Origin: Candidatus Zhuqueibacterota bacterium
GTDB lineage: Bacteria; Zhuqueibacterota; Zhuqueibacteria; Residuimicrobiales; Krinioviventaceae
Assembly: GCA_016934825.1 (NCBI GenBank)
Contig: JAFGSB010000161.1
Coordinates: 1-34,280 of the forward strand
Reading direction: 5' to 3'
Length of the DNA: 34,280 nucleotides
The notes under the pieces are model-generated. The model ran no database searches. It was not told where the DNA came from and saw only the letters and a list, made by a program, of their open reading frames with translations. The position numbers were made by a program, and so were the translations under genes. Positions 1 through 6,302 of this stretch are shown piece by piece. Each line of letters opens with the position of its first letter. Position 1 is the first letter of the stretch.

Positions 1-515
1 ATAAATAAATGTATATCTCTTTCCAGGTTCTTTTTCCTGATTCCTGCGGATTCACGGAAATCATTCACGATCATCTCATAAAGTTCCCAGCGACTATCGG
101 GATCAATGTGCCCGATATAATTTTGTATAATGTCATTATTCAGTAATAAAAAGGTGTATTTGAAAAAGCGGAGAATATACTGTTTCGCGGTCCTGTCACT
201 GATTGTGCAAAGATAGGCCGTAAACAGGTTTTCATTATTTCCGGATCTATACCTTTTTAACAGTCTATAATCTTTATTGATTAAATTTAAAAAAACTTTT
301 GAGGTAATATCATTTACAGCATCGGATAATTGCTTGTCCAACCGCTCTACTTTCCAGGCTTTGCATCTTTCTGTTACTATTTTATAGACAAGTAATTTAT
401 AGCGTTCGTTAAATATTTGCCAGGCATGGTTCCAGTGTGGTGACTGCGGATTGGTGCAATAAGCCAATAGTTCAGTAAGGGGAACTGATTTGTGAAGAGT
501 AGGTTTTTCAGTCAA
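1..515 (-). CDS. Sigma-70 family (ECF-like) RNA polymerase sigma factor, partial
   Basis: An open frame on the minus strand runs from a TTG at 515 to the left edge with no stop, about 171 residues. The C-terminal part lies outside the window. The N-terminal half has the look of sigma region 2: a segment HWNHAWQIFNERYKLLVYKI near residues 27-46 resembles the helix starting W..F..RY in region 2.1, and a segment AYLCTISDRTAKQYILRF near residues 100-117 resembles regions 2.3-2.4. It lacks the canonical acidic region-2.2 sequence of textbook ECF factors, so it is an atypical member. An in-frame TTG at 527 is an alternative start, and a stop at 533-531 limits the frame. Neither start has a strong Shine-Dalgarno site. 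It diverges from the phosphofructokinase group across a 1.4-kb gap. Family assignment is from pattern recognition only; region 4 cannot be seen. Confidence 0.6.
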   Translation of the reverse strand, partial: MTEKPTLHKSVPLTELLAYCTNPQSPHWNHAWQIFNERYKLLVYKIVTERCKAWKVERLDKQLSDAVNDITSKVFLNLINKDYRLLKRYRSGNNENLFTAYLCTISDRTAKQYILRFFKYTFLLLNNDIIQNYIGHIDPDSRWELYEMIVNDFRESAGIRKKNLERDIHLF

Positions 516-1186
516 TTTTTTACCCAATGCTTATATTATGAAAGTCATTTGCATTCGATTGAATCCGAAAAAAACCCCCTTCAGTTAAAAAATAATTTTA
601 TGCAGAAATTTTATTACATATATAATTATTTATCCGTAATGGGTTACATAGGAATGGCAATTTTCTAAATATTAGAATAAAGTTAGGGTATACGCAATAA
701 TATTCAAAAAAATCTAAAGTATTGGAATAAGTAATAATCCACTCTCTGATTCGTATATTAAGCGTGATTCTGTTTTGAAAATTATAATCGGTAATCGTAA
801 ATCTTTATGAATTGAATGAGCTACCTGGATGAAGAATCTTATTATCGGTAAAAGTCAAATAAATATACAAAAAATAAATTCACATTTCAATGTTTATTTT
901 TTTTAATAAAATAGAACGAAAAAATAATCATGTTTGTTACATCCGGCTACTCATTTGTTAGTCTATATGTGTAAAATTTAACGAATTTTGTATTAATTTT
1001 TTTTGAATAATAACAGTACTCGTAATCATAACAATTTATTATCCAACATATATGGATCAAGCAGATATAATTATGACAGGAAATTCATGACGAAAAAGAA
1101 TAAAAAAATAATTTGAAATGAAAGATTTTTCATTTTCAATTGCACTATATATATACGGTTGGTTGTGGTTTTACTATAATCAACTG

Positions 1187-1300
1187 TTTGACGCGGTTTT
1201 CCAGAGGGGGTATGTTCGGTGGGAAATGCGTAGGTTTGACAAAGGGGGATTATTCTAACTGATTTTTGACAGGCATTTTATGATGCCTGTCATATTTTTT
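1187..1300 (+). ncRNA. Candidate small RNA ending in an intrinsic terminator
   Basis: A strong intrinsic terminator at 1267-1300 has no plus-strand protein gene upstream of it, so something non-coding is probably transcribed into it. A TATAAT at 1175-1180 would place a start near 1187 and give an RNA of about 115 nt. No good -35 hexamer or extended -10 accompanies that box. The putative RNA is rich in G-runs (GAGGGGG at 1204-1210, AAAGGGGG at 1241-1248) although the surrounding DNA is AT-rich. I do not recognise it as 6S, tmRNA, SRP, RNase P or a known riboswitch. Confidence 0.3.
1267..1300 (+). terminator. Rho-independent terminator
   Basis: A perfect 10-bp stem, TGACAGGCAT (1267-1276) with ATGCCTGTCA (1283-1292), closes a 6-nt loop and is followed by TATTTTTTT. 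The T-tract lies only on the plus-strand side, so it acts on rightward transcription. There is no upstream plus-strand gene in the window. Confidence 0.75.
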
Positions 1301-1354
1301 TCAATACTTTTAGGGGGGAAAGTGGTGTTTTTTCCACTTTTAGTATTGAAAAAA
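1295..1354. repeat. Long interrupted inverted repeat
   Basis: The left arm reads TTTTTT CAATACT, then a 10-nt insertion TTTAGGGGGG, then AAAGTGG (1319-1325). The right arm reads CCACTTT (1334-1340), a single T, AGTATTG (1342-1348), then AAAAAA. The three paired blocks total about 20 bp per arm with an 8-nt loop. The left arm overlaps the T-tract of the preceding terminator. The hairpin is followed by A-runs rather than T-runs in either direction, so it is not an ordinary terminator. It could be a cruciform-forming element, a structured RNA or the remnant of a small palindromic element. Confidence 0.5.
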
Positions 1355-1756
1355 GTCAGTGTGAATTAAAGTACGATTTTTTACTCAAAAGTTTGTGTTC
1401 CGGCTCGACACGTACAAAAGGCCGCCTTAGGGGGGTCCGCTTTTTATCCTACCATGAACGAGGTCTACATTTCATTTTCAGCATTCGATATTCAGATAAT
1501 CCTGTACTATTTTTTATTTTTTTGACTTTTTTTTGTTGTGAAGGACCGTTATTTTGATAGTCTGCTTTAAATTCATTGTGGCTGATAATACCACAGATAA
1601 ATCTGGTCCCGTAAACCTCATGCTTAATTGACACTTGGATTTTTGTGAAAAGTTATTTATTTTTTTCATTATATTATATATATTTACTCATCGTGCCCGG
1701 TTTTAGGACATCACCGGTAAATCGGAATTGTAAGTTCAGAATGTAAAAAATGATTT

Positions 1757-1777
1757 CAATATGAAATTATCATATTG
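1757..1777 (+). promoter_or_regulatory. Perfect dyad in the leader of the phosphofructokinase gene
   Basis: CAATATGA (1757-1764) and TCATATTG (1770-1777) form a perfect 8-bp inverted repeat with a 5-nt spacer, about 120 bp upstream of the kinase start. It could be an operator for a dimeric regulator or a leader hairpin. No T-tract follows it. Confidence 0.3.
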
Positions 1778-1894
1778 CGGAAATATTAAATTTCAAAGGA
1801 TTACGGTATTATATCAACAACATAAAAAGTAGTGGTATGTCCGGGTAATACAGGACTGAGGTGATAAAAATCGAATTTTAACAAAGGAGTAATA

Positions 1895-3019
1895 GTGAGG
1901 ATTGCATTTGTAACAGGCGGAGGAGATTGCGCAGGTATTAATTCGGCAATAGCGCGGGCGATTTTACAGGGGGAAACAAAATACAAAAATACATTTATCG
2001 GTGTAAAAAAAGCATTCGAGGGACTCGCGGCCGATAATGTTGAAGAGTATGTCATGGAACTGAATTCTTCGGATGCCCTGAGAATATTCGATACGCCCAG
2101 TACAATACTGGGTTCATCCCGGTTCGCCCCATTCAGCGATAAAAATAAAGCATGGGCCCCCGATAAAATATTGAGTAATTTGAAAAAACTTGGTATTGAT
2201 GCTATAATCGCGACCGGCGGAAACGATACGGTCAATACCGCGCTGGGTGTACATAATATCAATTTTCCTGTTATTGCCATCCCGAAGAGTATAGATAACG
2301 ATATAAGCGGAACCGACTGGATGCTGGGGGCCCATACAGCCATTGATTACGCTGTTAAATCCTTTAAAAGCACCTCGGTTTCGGCGGAAACACATGCAAG
2401 GATTTCGATAAATGAGGTGATGGGCAGGAAAGCCGGCTGGCTTGCTTTTTACGCCGGAACAGGCAGCGGAGCGGATATAATTCTGGTCCCGGAAAAGAAA
2501 TTCAGCCTGACCGGTCTGGTGCAAAAAGTGAAGGAATTGAACGATAAAAAGGGATATGTTAACCTTGTTGTTTCCGAAGGGATCAATTTTAATCAAAATG
2601 ATCCCCTGTTCAGGGAAGCCGTGGCCGAAAATGCCGGTGATAAAATTTTGAAATCCATGTTGACCGAACAGCCGGAAATCGATCCGCACGGTAACATGAA
2701 ATTAGGAGGCGCGGGAATTATTATTCAACGATTCCTTGCGCAGGGTCTGGGGGTCGGGTTAAGCCGGGTGCGGCAGTCGAATACCGGATTCGCTTTAAGG
2801 GGACTACCGCCGAACGGGTTTGATATTAATTTGGGCCAGCGGTTTGGTCGTAAAGCGGTGAATCTGCTGCAGGAAAATAAATCCGGCTTGATGGTCGGAA
2901 TCAGGGGGATGGAGATCGTAACCGTGCCCATGAAGGACGCGCTGCCGCAGTATACCCTTAATGCAATGAATGAGGATGAATTAAGGGATCTGGGTGTGTT
3001 TTTTAATGTATCAGGTTGA
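1895..3019 (+). CDS. pfkA: 6-phosphofructokinase, pyrophosphate-type signature
   Basis: This is a PfkA-superfamily phosphofructokinase that interconverts fructose 6-phosphate and fructose 1,6-bisphosphate in central glycolysis. The N-terminal phosphate-donor loop GGGDCAGIN is at residues 8-16, GGNDT at 108-112, PKSIDND at 130-136, and a conserved VMGRKAGWLA segment follows. In E. coli-type ATP enzymes the matching motifs are GGDGS and PGTIDND. Here Asp111 and Lys131 occupy the two positions that in this family mark PPi-dependent enzymes, so PPi use is likely. Asn110 replaces the usual acidic residue beside Asp111. At 374 residues it is longer than the roughly 320-residue bacterial ATP enzyme. 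The GTG start is chosen because AAAGGAG lies about 8 bases upstream. Large antisense frames across this gene are shadows. Confidence 0.9.
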   Translation: MRIAFVTGGGDCAGINSAIARAILQGETKYKNTFIGVKKAFEGLAADNVEEYVMELNSSDALRIFDTPSTILGSSRFAPFSDKNKAWAPDKILSNLKKLGIDAIIATGGNDTVNTALGVHNINFPVIAIPKSIDNDISGTDWMLGAHTAIDYAVKSFKSTSVSAETHARISINEVMGRKAGWLAFYAGTGSGADIILVPEKKFSLTGLVQKVKELNDKKGYVNLVVSEGINFNQNDPLFREAVAENAGDKILKSMLTEQPEIDPHGNMKLGGAGIIIQRFLAQGLGVGLSRVRQSNTGFALRGLPPNGFDINLGQRFGRKAVNLLQENKSGLMVGIRGMEIVTVPMKDALPQYTLNAMNEDELRDLGVFFNVSG

Positions 3020-3067
3020 ATATTTCCTGATGTTATAAACTGTATTTATAGACATTGGAGGAATGTT

Positions 3068-3535
3068 TTGGACCAACAACAAAGCAAATTAAAGCCCGCA
3101 GTGTGGGGCGGTCTTTTCATCGGTGTTATTACCGGTGTGCCAATTTTGAATTTAATCAATTGTTTTTGTTGTGTGGGCGTGATTGGCGGGGGAATATTAT
3201 CTGTTTACCTGTATCGCAACAGTCTTAAAGAGGATCAAATTATGAGTATGAGTGATGGGGTTGCGATCGGGTTGTTGGCCGGGGTCCTGGGAGCTTTTAG
3301 CGGCGCCATATTGAACGGAATTTTCGGGGCGATGACCAGAGATATATTGGAATTTGCCTCAAAATACATCGATAATCCGCAAATTGATGAAATTCTGTAT
3401 AATATAACAGCCGCCCAGATCGCAAAGGGATTTTTCCTGTTGAATATTCTTGGTAATTTGCTGATTGACTGTGTGTTCGGCCTCATCGGCGGTATGATTG
3501 GTTTTGCGATTTATGGAAAAGCGAAAATGGTTTAG
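3068..3535 (+). CDS. Small glycine-rich integral membrane protein, function unknown
   Basis: This 155-residue protein has about four hydrophobic segments, near residues 10-30, 33-50, 65-90 and 120-150. They are rich in Gly and Ala with GxxxG-like spacing (GVITGV, GVIGGG, GLLAGVLGA, GLIGGMIG), typical of tightly packed transmembrane helices. A polar loop around residues 95-115 separates the two halves. The TTG start is supported by GGAGG six bases upstream. It lies 48 bp after the kinase gene and 22 bp before the GIY-YIG gene, so it is probably co-transcribed. I do not recognise a family. Confidence 0.75.
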   Translation: MDQQQSKLKPAVWGGLFIGVITGVPILNLINCFCCVGVIGGGILSVYLYRNSLKEDQIMSMSDGVAIGLLAGVLGAFSGAILNGIFGAMTRDILEFASKYIDNPQIDEILYNITAAQIAKGFFLLNILGNLLIDCVFGLIGGMIGFAIYGKAKMV

Positions 3536-3557
3536 TTGAATCAAGGAAACCGAAACC

Positions 3558-4949
3558 TTGTACGAACATATTGTAAAATATTTGCGGGAAAAAGCTGCTC
3601 CGGCTTCGGCTTCTGAAATCGTCAACCAGGTTTTAAAAATTAAAGGTGGGGACGAACAAACCGCTGAACAGATACTCAGACCCATACTTAAAGACGCTGA
3701 AAATATATATTATACCAAAAACGGATTAATCGAGTTGAAACAGGGCGGGGCTGAATCTGTACAAGAAGACGAACATATAGTATTTTGTAAAATAATACCC
3801 GCCTCATCCCGATCCATTTCACAATGGAACAGTTTACAGCTTGTATTCTACCGTCGAAATAAGGAATTAGAAAGGTATAATTTTTTTGAACATGCACCCG
3901 CAACACAGTTAAATCCCCTTCAACTAAGGAGTCATTTTGAACAAATCAGAAATTTGATCAAAAATTTCCCCATCGTTTTTGATGGCTTCGGCAACCAGAT
4001 ATCGTTATTCAAATGTACCATGCTTAAACTTACCGGTAAAGACCTGGAAAATCCTGTAATTTCCCTGTACCGGGTGGCAAAACGAATATTCCCGGATATT
4101 AAAATTCAGGATCCCGCCCACCTCTCTTTTTTACTTGGCGGCAGAGGGTATAAGGACGCTGTTATGGAAATTCAAATGAATTCACTGATCGAACAGTTTT
4201 TCAGTTTACGTCAGTTCTGTTATGATAAAGAGGTTACGAGTCTGACAGAATTAATTGAATTTCAGGAAATAAAAAAAACAAAAGTTGATTTTGGCGGTTA
4301 TGCCTTTAACGATGCATTTTTGGAGAATTTACCCTCTGATCCAGGTGTTTATATAATGAAAAATGAAGCTGAGCAGGTTATTTACGTCGGCAAGTCAAAA
4401 AATTTATACAACAGGTTAAATTCTTATTTTACCGGATTGGAAAAGGTAGAAAAAAAACTGGAAAAGATAAGATTTGAAATTCATGATATCGAAATTATTC
4501 TGACCGGTTCCGAGCTGGAGGCATTATTGTTGGAACAGGAATTGATTGATCAGTATAAACCTCCCATCAACAGGCAACTGGAGGTACATGAAAGGATCAG
4601 AAAGGAACGTTATATTTACAAAAGAATTTTATTCCTGCCTTCCGCAACAATGGATAAAATTAAGTTATATTTCATCGATCCGCAGACCGGACTGAGAAGC
4701 ATGGAAGTACAGGCCGATGGTTCCAATATAGATGAAATTGCGGAGGAAGCAACACTTTTTTTAAATTCGGATAAAAAGAATCATTATGATAAAAGACTTG
4801 ATCTTGTGGCAAGCTGGTTGTATCATAATGAAGATCATGTTAATAGTATTGATATACGTAAATATGCCGATTTCGGTGAAGTTATCCGGTTGATAAAGGA
4901 TTTTACAAAGACTTTGAAAGAAGACTTTAGCCGTGTTGTACACTATTAA
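3558..4949 (+). CDS. Winged-helix / degenerate exonuclease / GIY-YIG (UvrC-Cho-like) protein
   Basis: A 463-residue multidomain protein. Residues 1-60 look like a small winged-helix domain (ASEIVNQVLKIKGG, then NGLIEL). Residues about 70-240 follow the layout of a DnaQ-type DEDDh exonuclease (FPIVFDGFGNQISLF, then ISLYRVAKRIFP), but the first catalytic D-x-E is not present and the last H/D motif is not recognisable, so this part appears inactive. Residues about 257-345 are a convincing UvrC N-terminal-type GIY-YIG nuclease: PGVY at 262-265, IYVGKSKNL with Tyr276 and Gly278, Arg286 in YNRL, and Glu326 in LLLEQELI, followed by KPPIN. The last 110 residues are unassigned. DnaQ-UvrC fusions (Cho-like incision nucleases) are known; this one replaces an active exonuclease with a relic and adds a DNA-binding-type head. 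The start is TTG with AAGGAAA upstream. Confidence 0.75.
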   Translation: MYEHIVKYLREKAAPASASEIVNQVLKIKGGDEQTAEQILRPILKDAENIYYTKNGLIELKQGGAESVQEDEHIVFCKIIPASSRSISQWNSLQLVFYRRNKELERYNFFEHAPATQLNPLQLRSHFEQIRNLIKNFPIVFDGFGNQISLFKCTMLKLTGKDLENPVISLYRVAKRIFPDIKIQDPAHLSFLLGGRGYKDAVMEIQMNSLIEQFFSLRQFCYDKEVTSLTELIEFQEIKKTKVDFGGYAFNDAFLENLPSDPGVYIMKNEAEQVIYVGKSKNLYNRLNSYFTGLEKVEKKLEKIRFEIHDIEIILTGSELEALLLEQELIDQYKPPINRQLEVHERIRKERYIYKRILFLPSATMDKIKLYFIDPQTGLRSMEVQADGSNIDEIAEEATLFLNSDKKNHYDKRLDLVASWLYHNEDHVNSIDIRKYADFGEVIRLIKDFTKTLKEDFSRVVHY

Positions 4950-5041
4950 TAAAAATGTTATAAAAAAGAAATACCATTTAGCAGGTATTTGGAATGATAA
5001 ATTATCATTATGTGTTTAATAATAATTTAAAAGGTAACGAA

Positions 5042-5767
5042 ATGTCCGAAAAAGTGAGTCCGTTTGTTGTCACCAACAAATCGTGGGTTATCCGAAAAGT
5101 TTTGGCGGATTATTTTTATGCGAAAAATTTATTTACAAAGTTATCGCAAGAGTTTCACGACGGCAAGGAGATATCTTTTGAAAAGGTAAAAAAATTTTCC
5201 GAATTACTTTACACCGCCAAGGAGGATTTACATCTTATCTTCAAACGGCTTAAGGACCCGCAGAAAAGCCGGTTCGAAAATTCTTCAAAATATACACCTA
5301 ATGCAGATGAAATAGATTTTATGAATAATGTAGGCCTCCTGTTTCACAAAGCAACCGTCGCCAGAGAATTGAAATATATGTTAGAAGTTTATACAACGGA
5401 CAGTGATGATTACGTACAATTAAAAAGTTTGCTGGGTAATTATGTGGAAAAGATGGAAATCCTGTTTGAAGACGGTATTGAACTTGTGAAACATTTATTA
5501 AAGGATTATAATGACAATCTTGTCGTGATTTTGTACCTGGTAGAAAATGAAAAGTATGTCATGTCTGCACTTGGTGAAAACCTGGAGAGTTTGTTGGAAA
5601 GAATTGAAGGAAACAAAAATATTGACAAAAAATTGGTCAAGGTCGGTAAATATTGTCTGCAAAGTGGGTGGCCGGACCGAGCCTACAGTATATTTAGTAA
5701 AGCGCTTTCTTTTAATAATAAAAATACTGAAGCCAAAAAGTATCTCGTAACGAGTTTCATGGAATGA
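5042..5767 (+). CDS. Alpha-helical protein of unknown function with a TPR-like C-terminus
   Basis: A 241-residue soluble protein, predicted almost wholly helical. The C-terminal 45 residues (KVGKYCLQSGWPDRAYSIF, then a second helix ending in AKKYL) resemble one and a half tetratricopeptide helices. No catalytic motif, signal peptide or membrane segment is visible. The ATG at 5042 is preferred over the in-frame ATG at 4994 because AAAAGG lies just upstream and the extra 16 residues are low-complexity Asn/Tyr-rich. It sits between the GIY-YIG gene and the STAS gene, with a likely promoter for the latter in the gap after it. A role in a partner-switching or scaffold context is possible but unproven. 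Confidence 0.7.
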   Translation: MSEKVSPFVVTNKSWVIRKVLADYFYAKNLFTKLSQEFHDGKEISFEKVKKFSELLYTAKEDLHLIFKRLKDPQKSRFENSSKYTPNADEIDFMNNVGLLFHKATVARELKYMLEVYTTDSDDYVQLKSLLGNYVEKMEILFEDGIELVKHLLKDYNDNLVVILYLVENEKYVMSALGENLESLLERIEGNKNIDKKLVKVGKYCLQSGWPDRAYSIFSKALSFNNKNTEAKKYLVTSFME

Positions 5768-5837
5768 TTATATCCGATTGTTTTATAAGACAATTATTGT
5801 AGATTATATATATTGTTTCATTAATACTAAATTCAGG

Positions 5838-5866
5838 TTGATTTAAAGGCAAAAATTATTTATCTT
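5838..5866 (+). promoter_or_regulatory. Likely sigma-70-type promoter for the STAS gene
   Basis: TTGATT at 5838-5843 and TATCTT at 5861-5866 are separated by 17 bp. This predicts a transcript start near 5873, a short leader and a GGAGGA site at about 5895, just ahead of the STAS start at 5907. Confidence 0.4.
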
Positions 5867-5906
5867 AAATTTTAGGACATAAATATTAAACTGTGGAGGA
5901 ATAAAG

Positions 5907-6248
5907 ATGTCATTTAAAGAACAAATGCATGGTGATGTGGCAGTAATTGAATTAAAAGGTAAATTAATGGGCGGCCCTGAAACAACTGGAATTCATACAA
6001 AAGTAAAAGAATTGGTTAATAATAATATTAATAAAGTTGTTATTGATCTTGGCAAAGTCACCTGGATGAACAGTACCGGCCTGGGCGCATTGATGGGTTC
6101 AATGACAACTTTGAGAAACGCGAATGGTGATTTGAAACTCGTCAGGGTTACGGAAAAAGTTAAAAGTTTGTTCATGATCACAAAATTAATTACGATTTTC
6201 GATACATTAGATAGCGTGGAAGAAGCTATAGAATCGTTCAAATCATAG
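5907..6248 (+). CDS. STAS-domain anti-anti-sigma factor (SpoIIAA/RsbV-like)
   Basis: A 113-residue single-domain protein of the SpoIIAA/RsbV family. In known members a serine is phosphorylated by an anti-sigma kinase, and the unphosphorylated form binds the kinase to release a sigma factor or trigger another partner switch. The fold is readable from the N-terminal VAVIELKGKLMGG strand pair and the central WMNSTGLGALMG loop-helix, with the candidate phospho-acceptor at Ser56. The residue before it is Asn rather than the Asp of SpoIIAA, a variation common in stand-alone STAS proteins. GTGGAGGAATAAAG precedes the ATG. No cognate serine kinase or phosphatase is in the window. The sigma-factor fragment at the left edge is too far away to link by operon. 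Confidence 0.9.
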   Translation: MSFKEQMHGDVAVIELKGKLMGGPETTGIHTKVKELVNNNINKVVIDLGKVTWMNSTGLGALMGSMTTLRNANGDLKLVRVTEKVKSLFMITKLITIFDTLDSVEEAIESFKS

Positions 6249-6302
6249 TTTACATAGCTGTAATTTCCTTCCGCGATGAATAATATATGGGAAGGAGCTT
6301 TT

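Larger units (their letters stand above)
516..1894. other. Long AT-rich intergenic region
   Basis: About 1.38 kb separate the divergent sigma-factor fragment and the phosphofructokinase gene. I see no convincing protein gene here. The content is strongly AT-rich, with long A and T runs such as the all-AT dyad AAAAAATAAA / TTTATTTTTT near 870-908. Embedded are a perfect 10-bp terminator hairpin (1267-1292), an interrupted inverted repeat (1295-1354), four G-runs between 1204 and 1435, and a perfect 8-bp dyad in the kinase leader (1757-1777). A TTGACA hexamer lies at 1628-1633 but has only a poor -10 partner at 17 bp (AGTTAT). A 61-codon minus-strand frame at 1449-1634 is probably spurious. Confidence 0.6.

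Noticed and set aside
870-908. All-AT inverted repeat as a terminator of the region
   Set aside because: The stem contains only A-T pairs and the long loop makes it unstable; such dyads arise by chance in AT-rich DNA.
1449-1634. 61-codon minus-strand frame starting GTG
   Set aside because: No Shine-Dalgarno site, no recognisable motif, a low-complexity Lys/Asn-rich middle, and it lies between structured intergenic elements.
1801-2689. Minus-strand frames of 180 and 191 codons
   Set aside because: They are antisense shadows of the phosphofructokinase gene, whose motifs are unmistakable.
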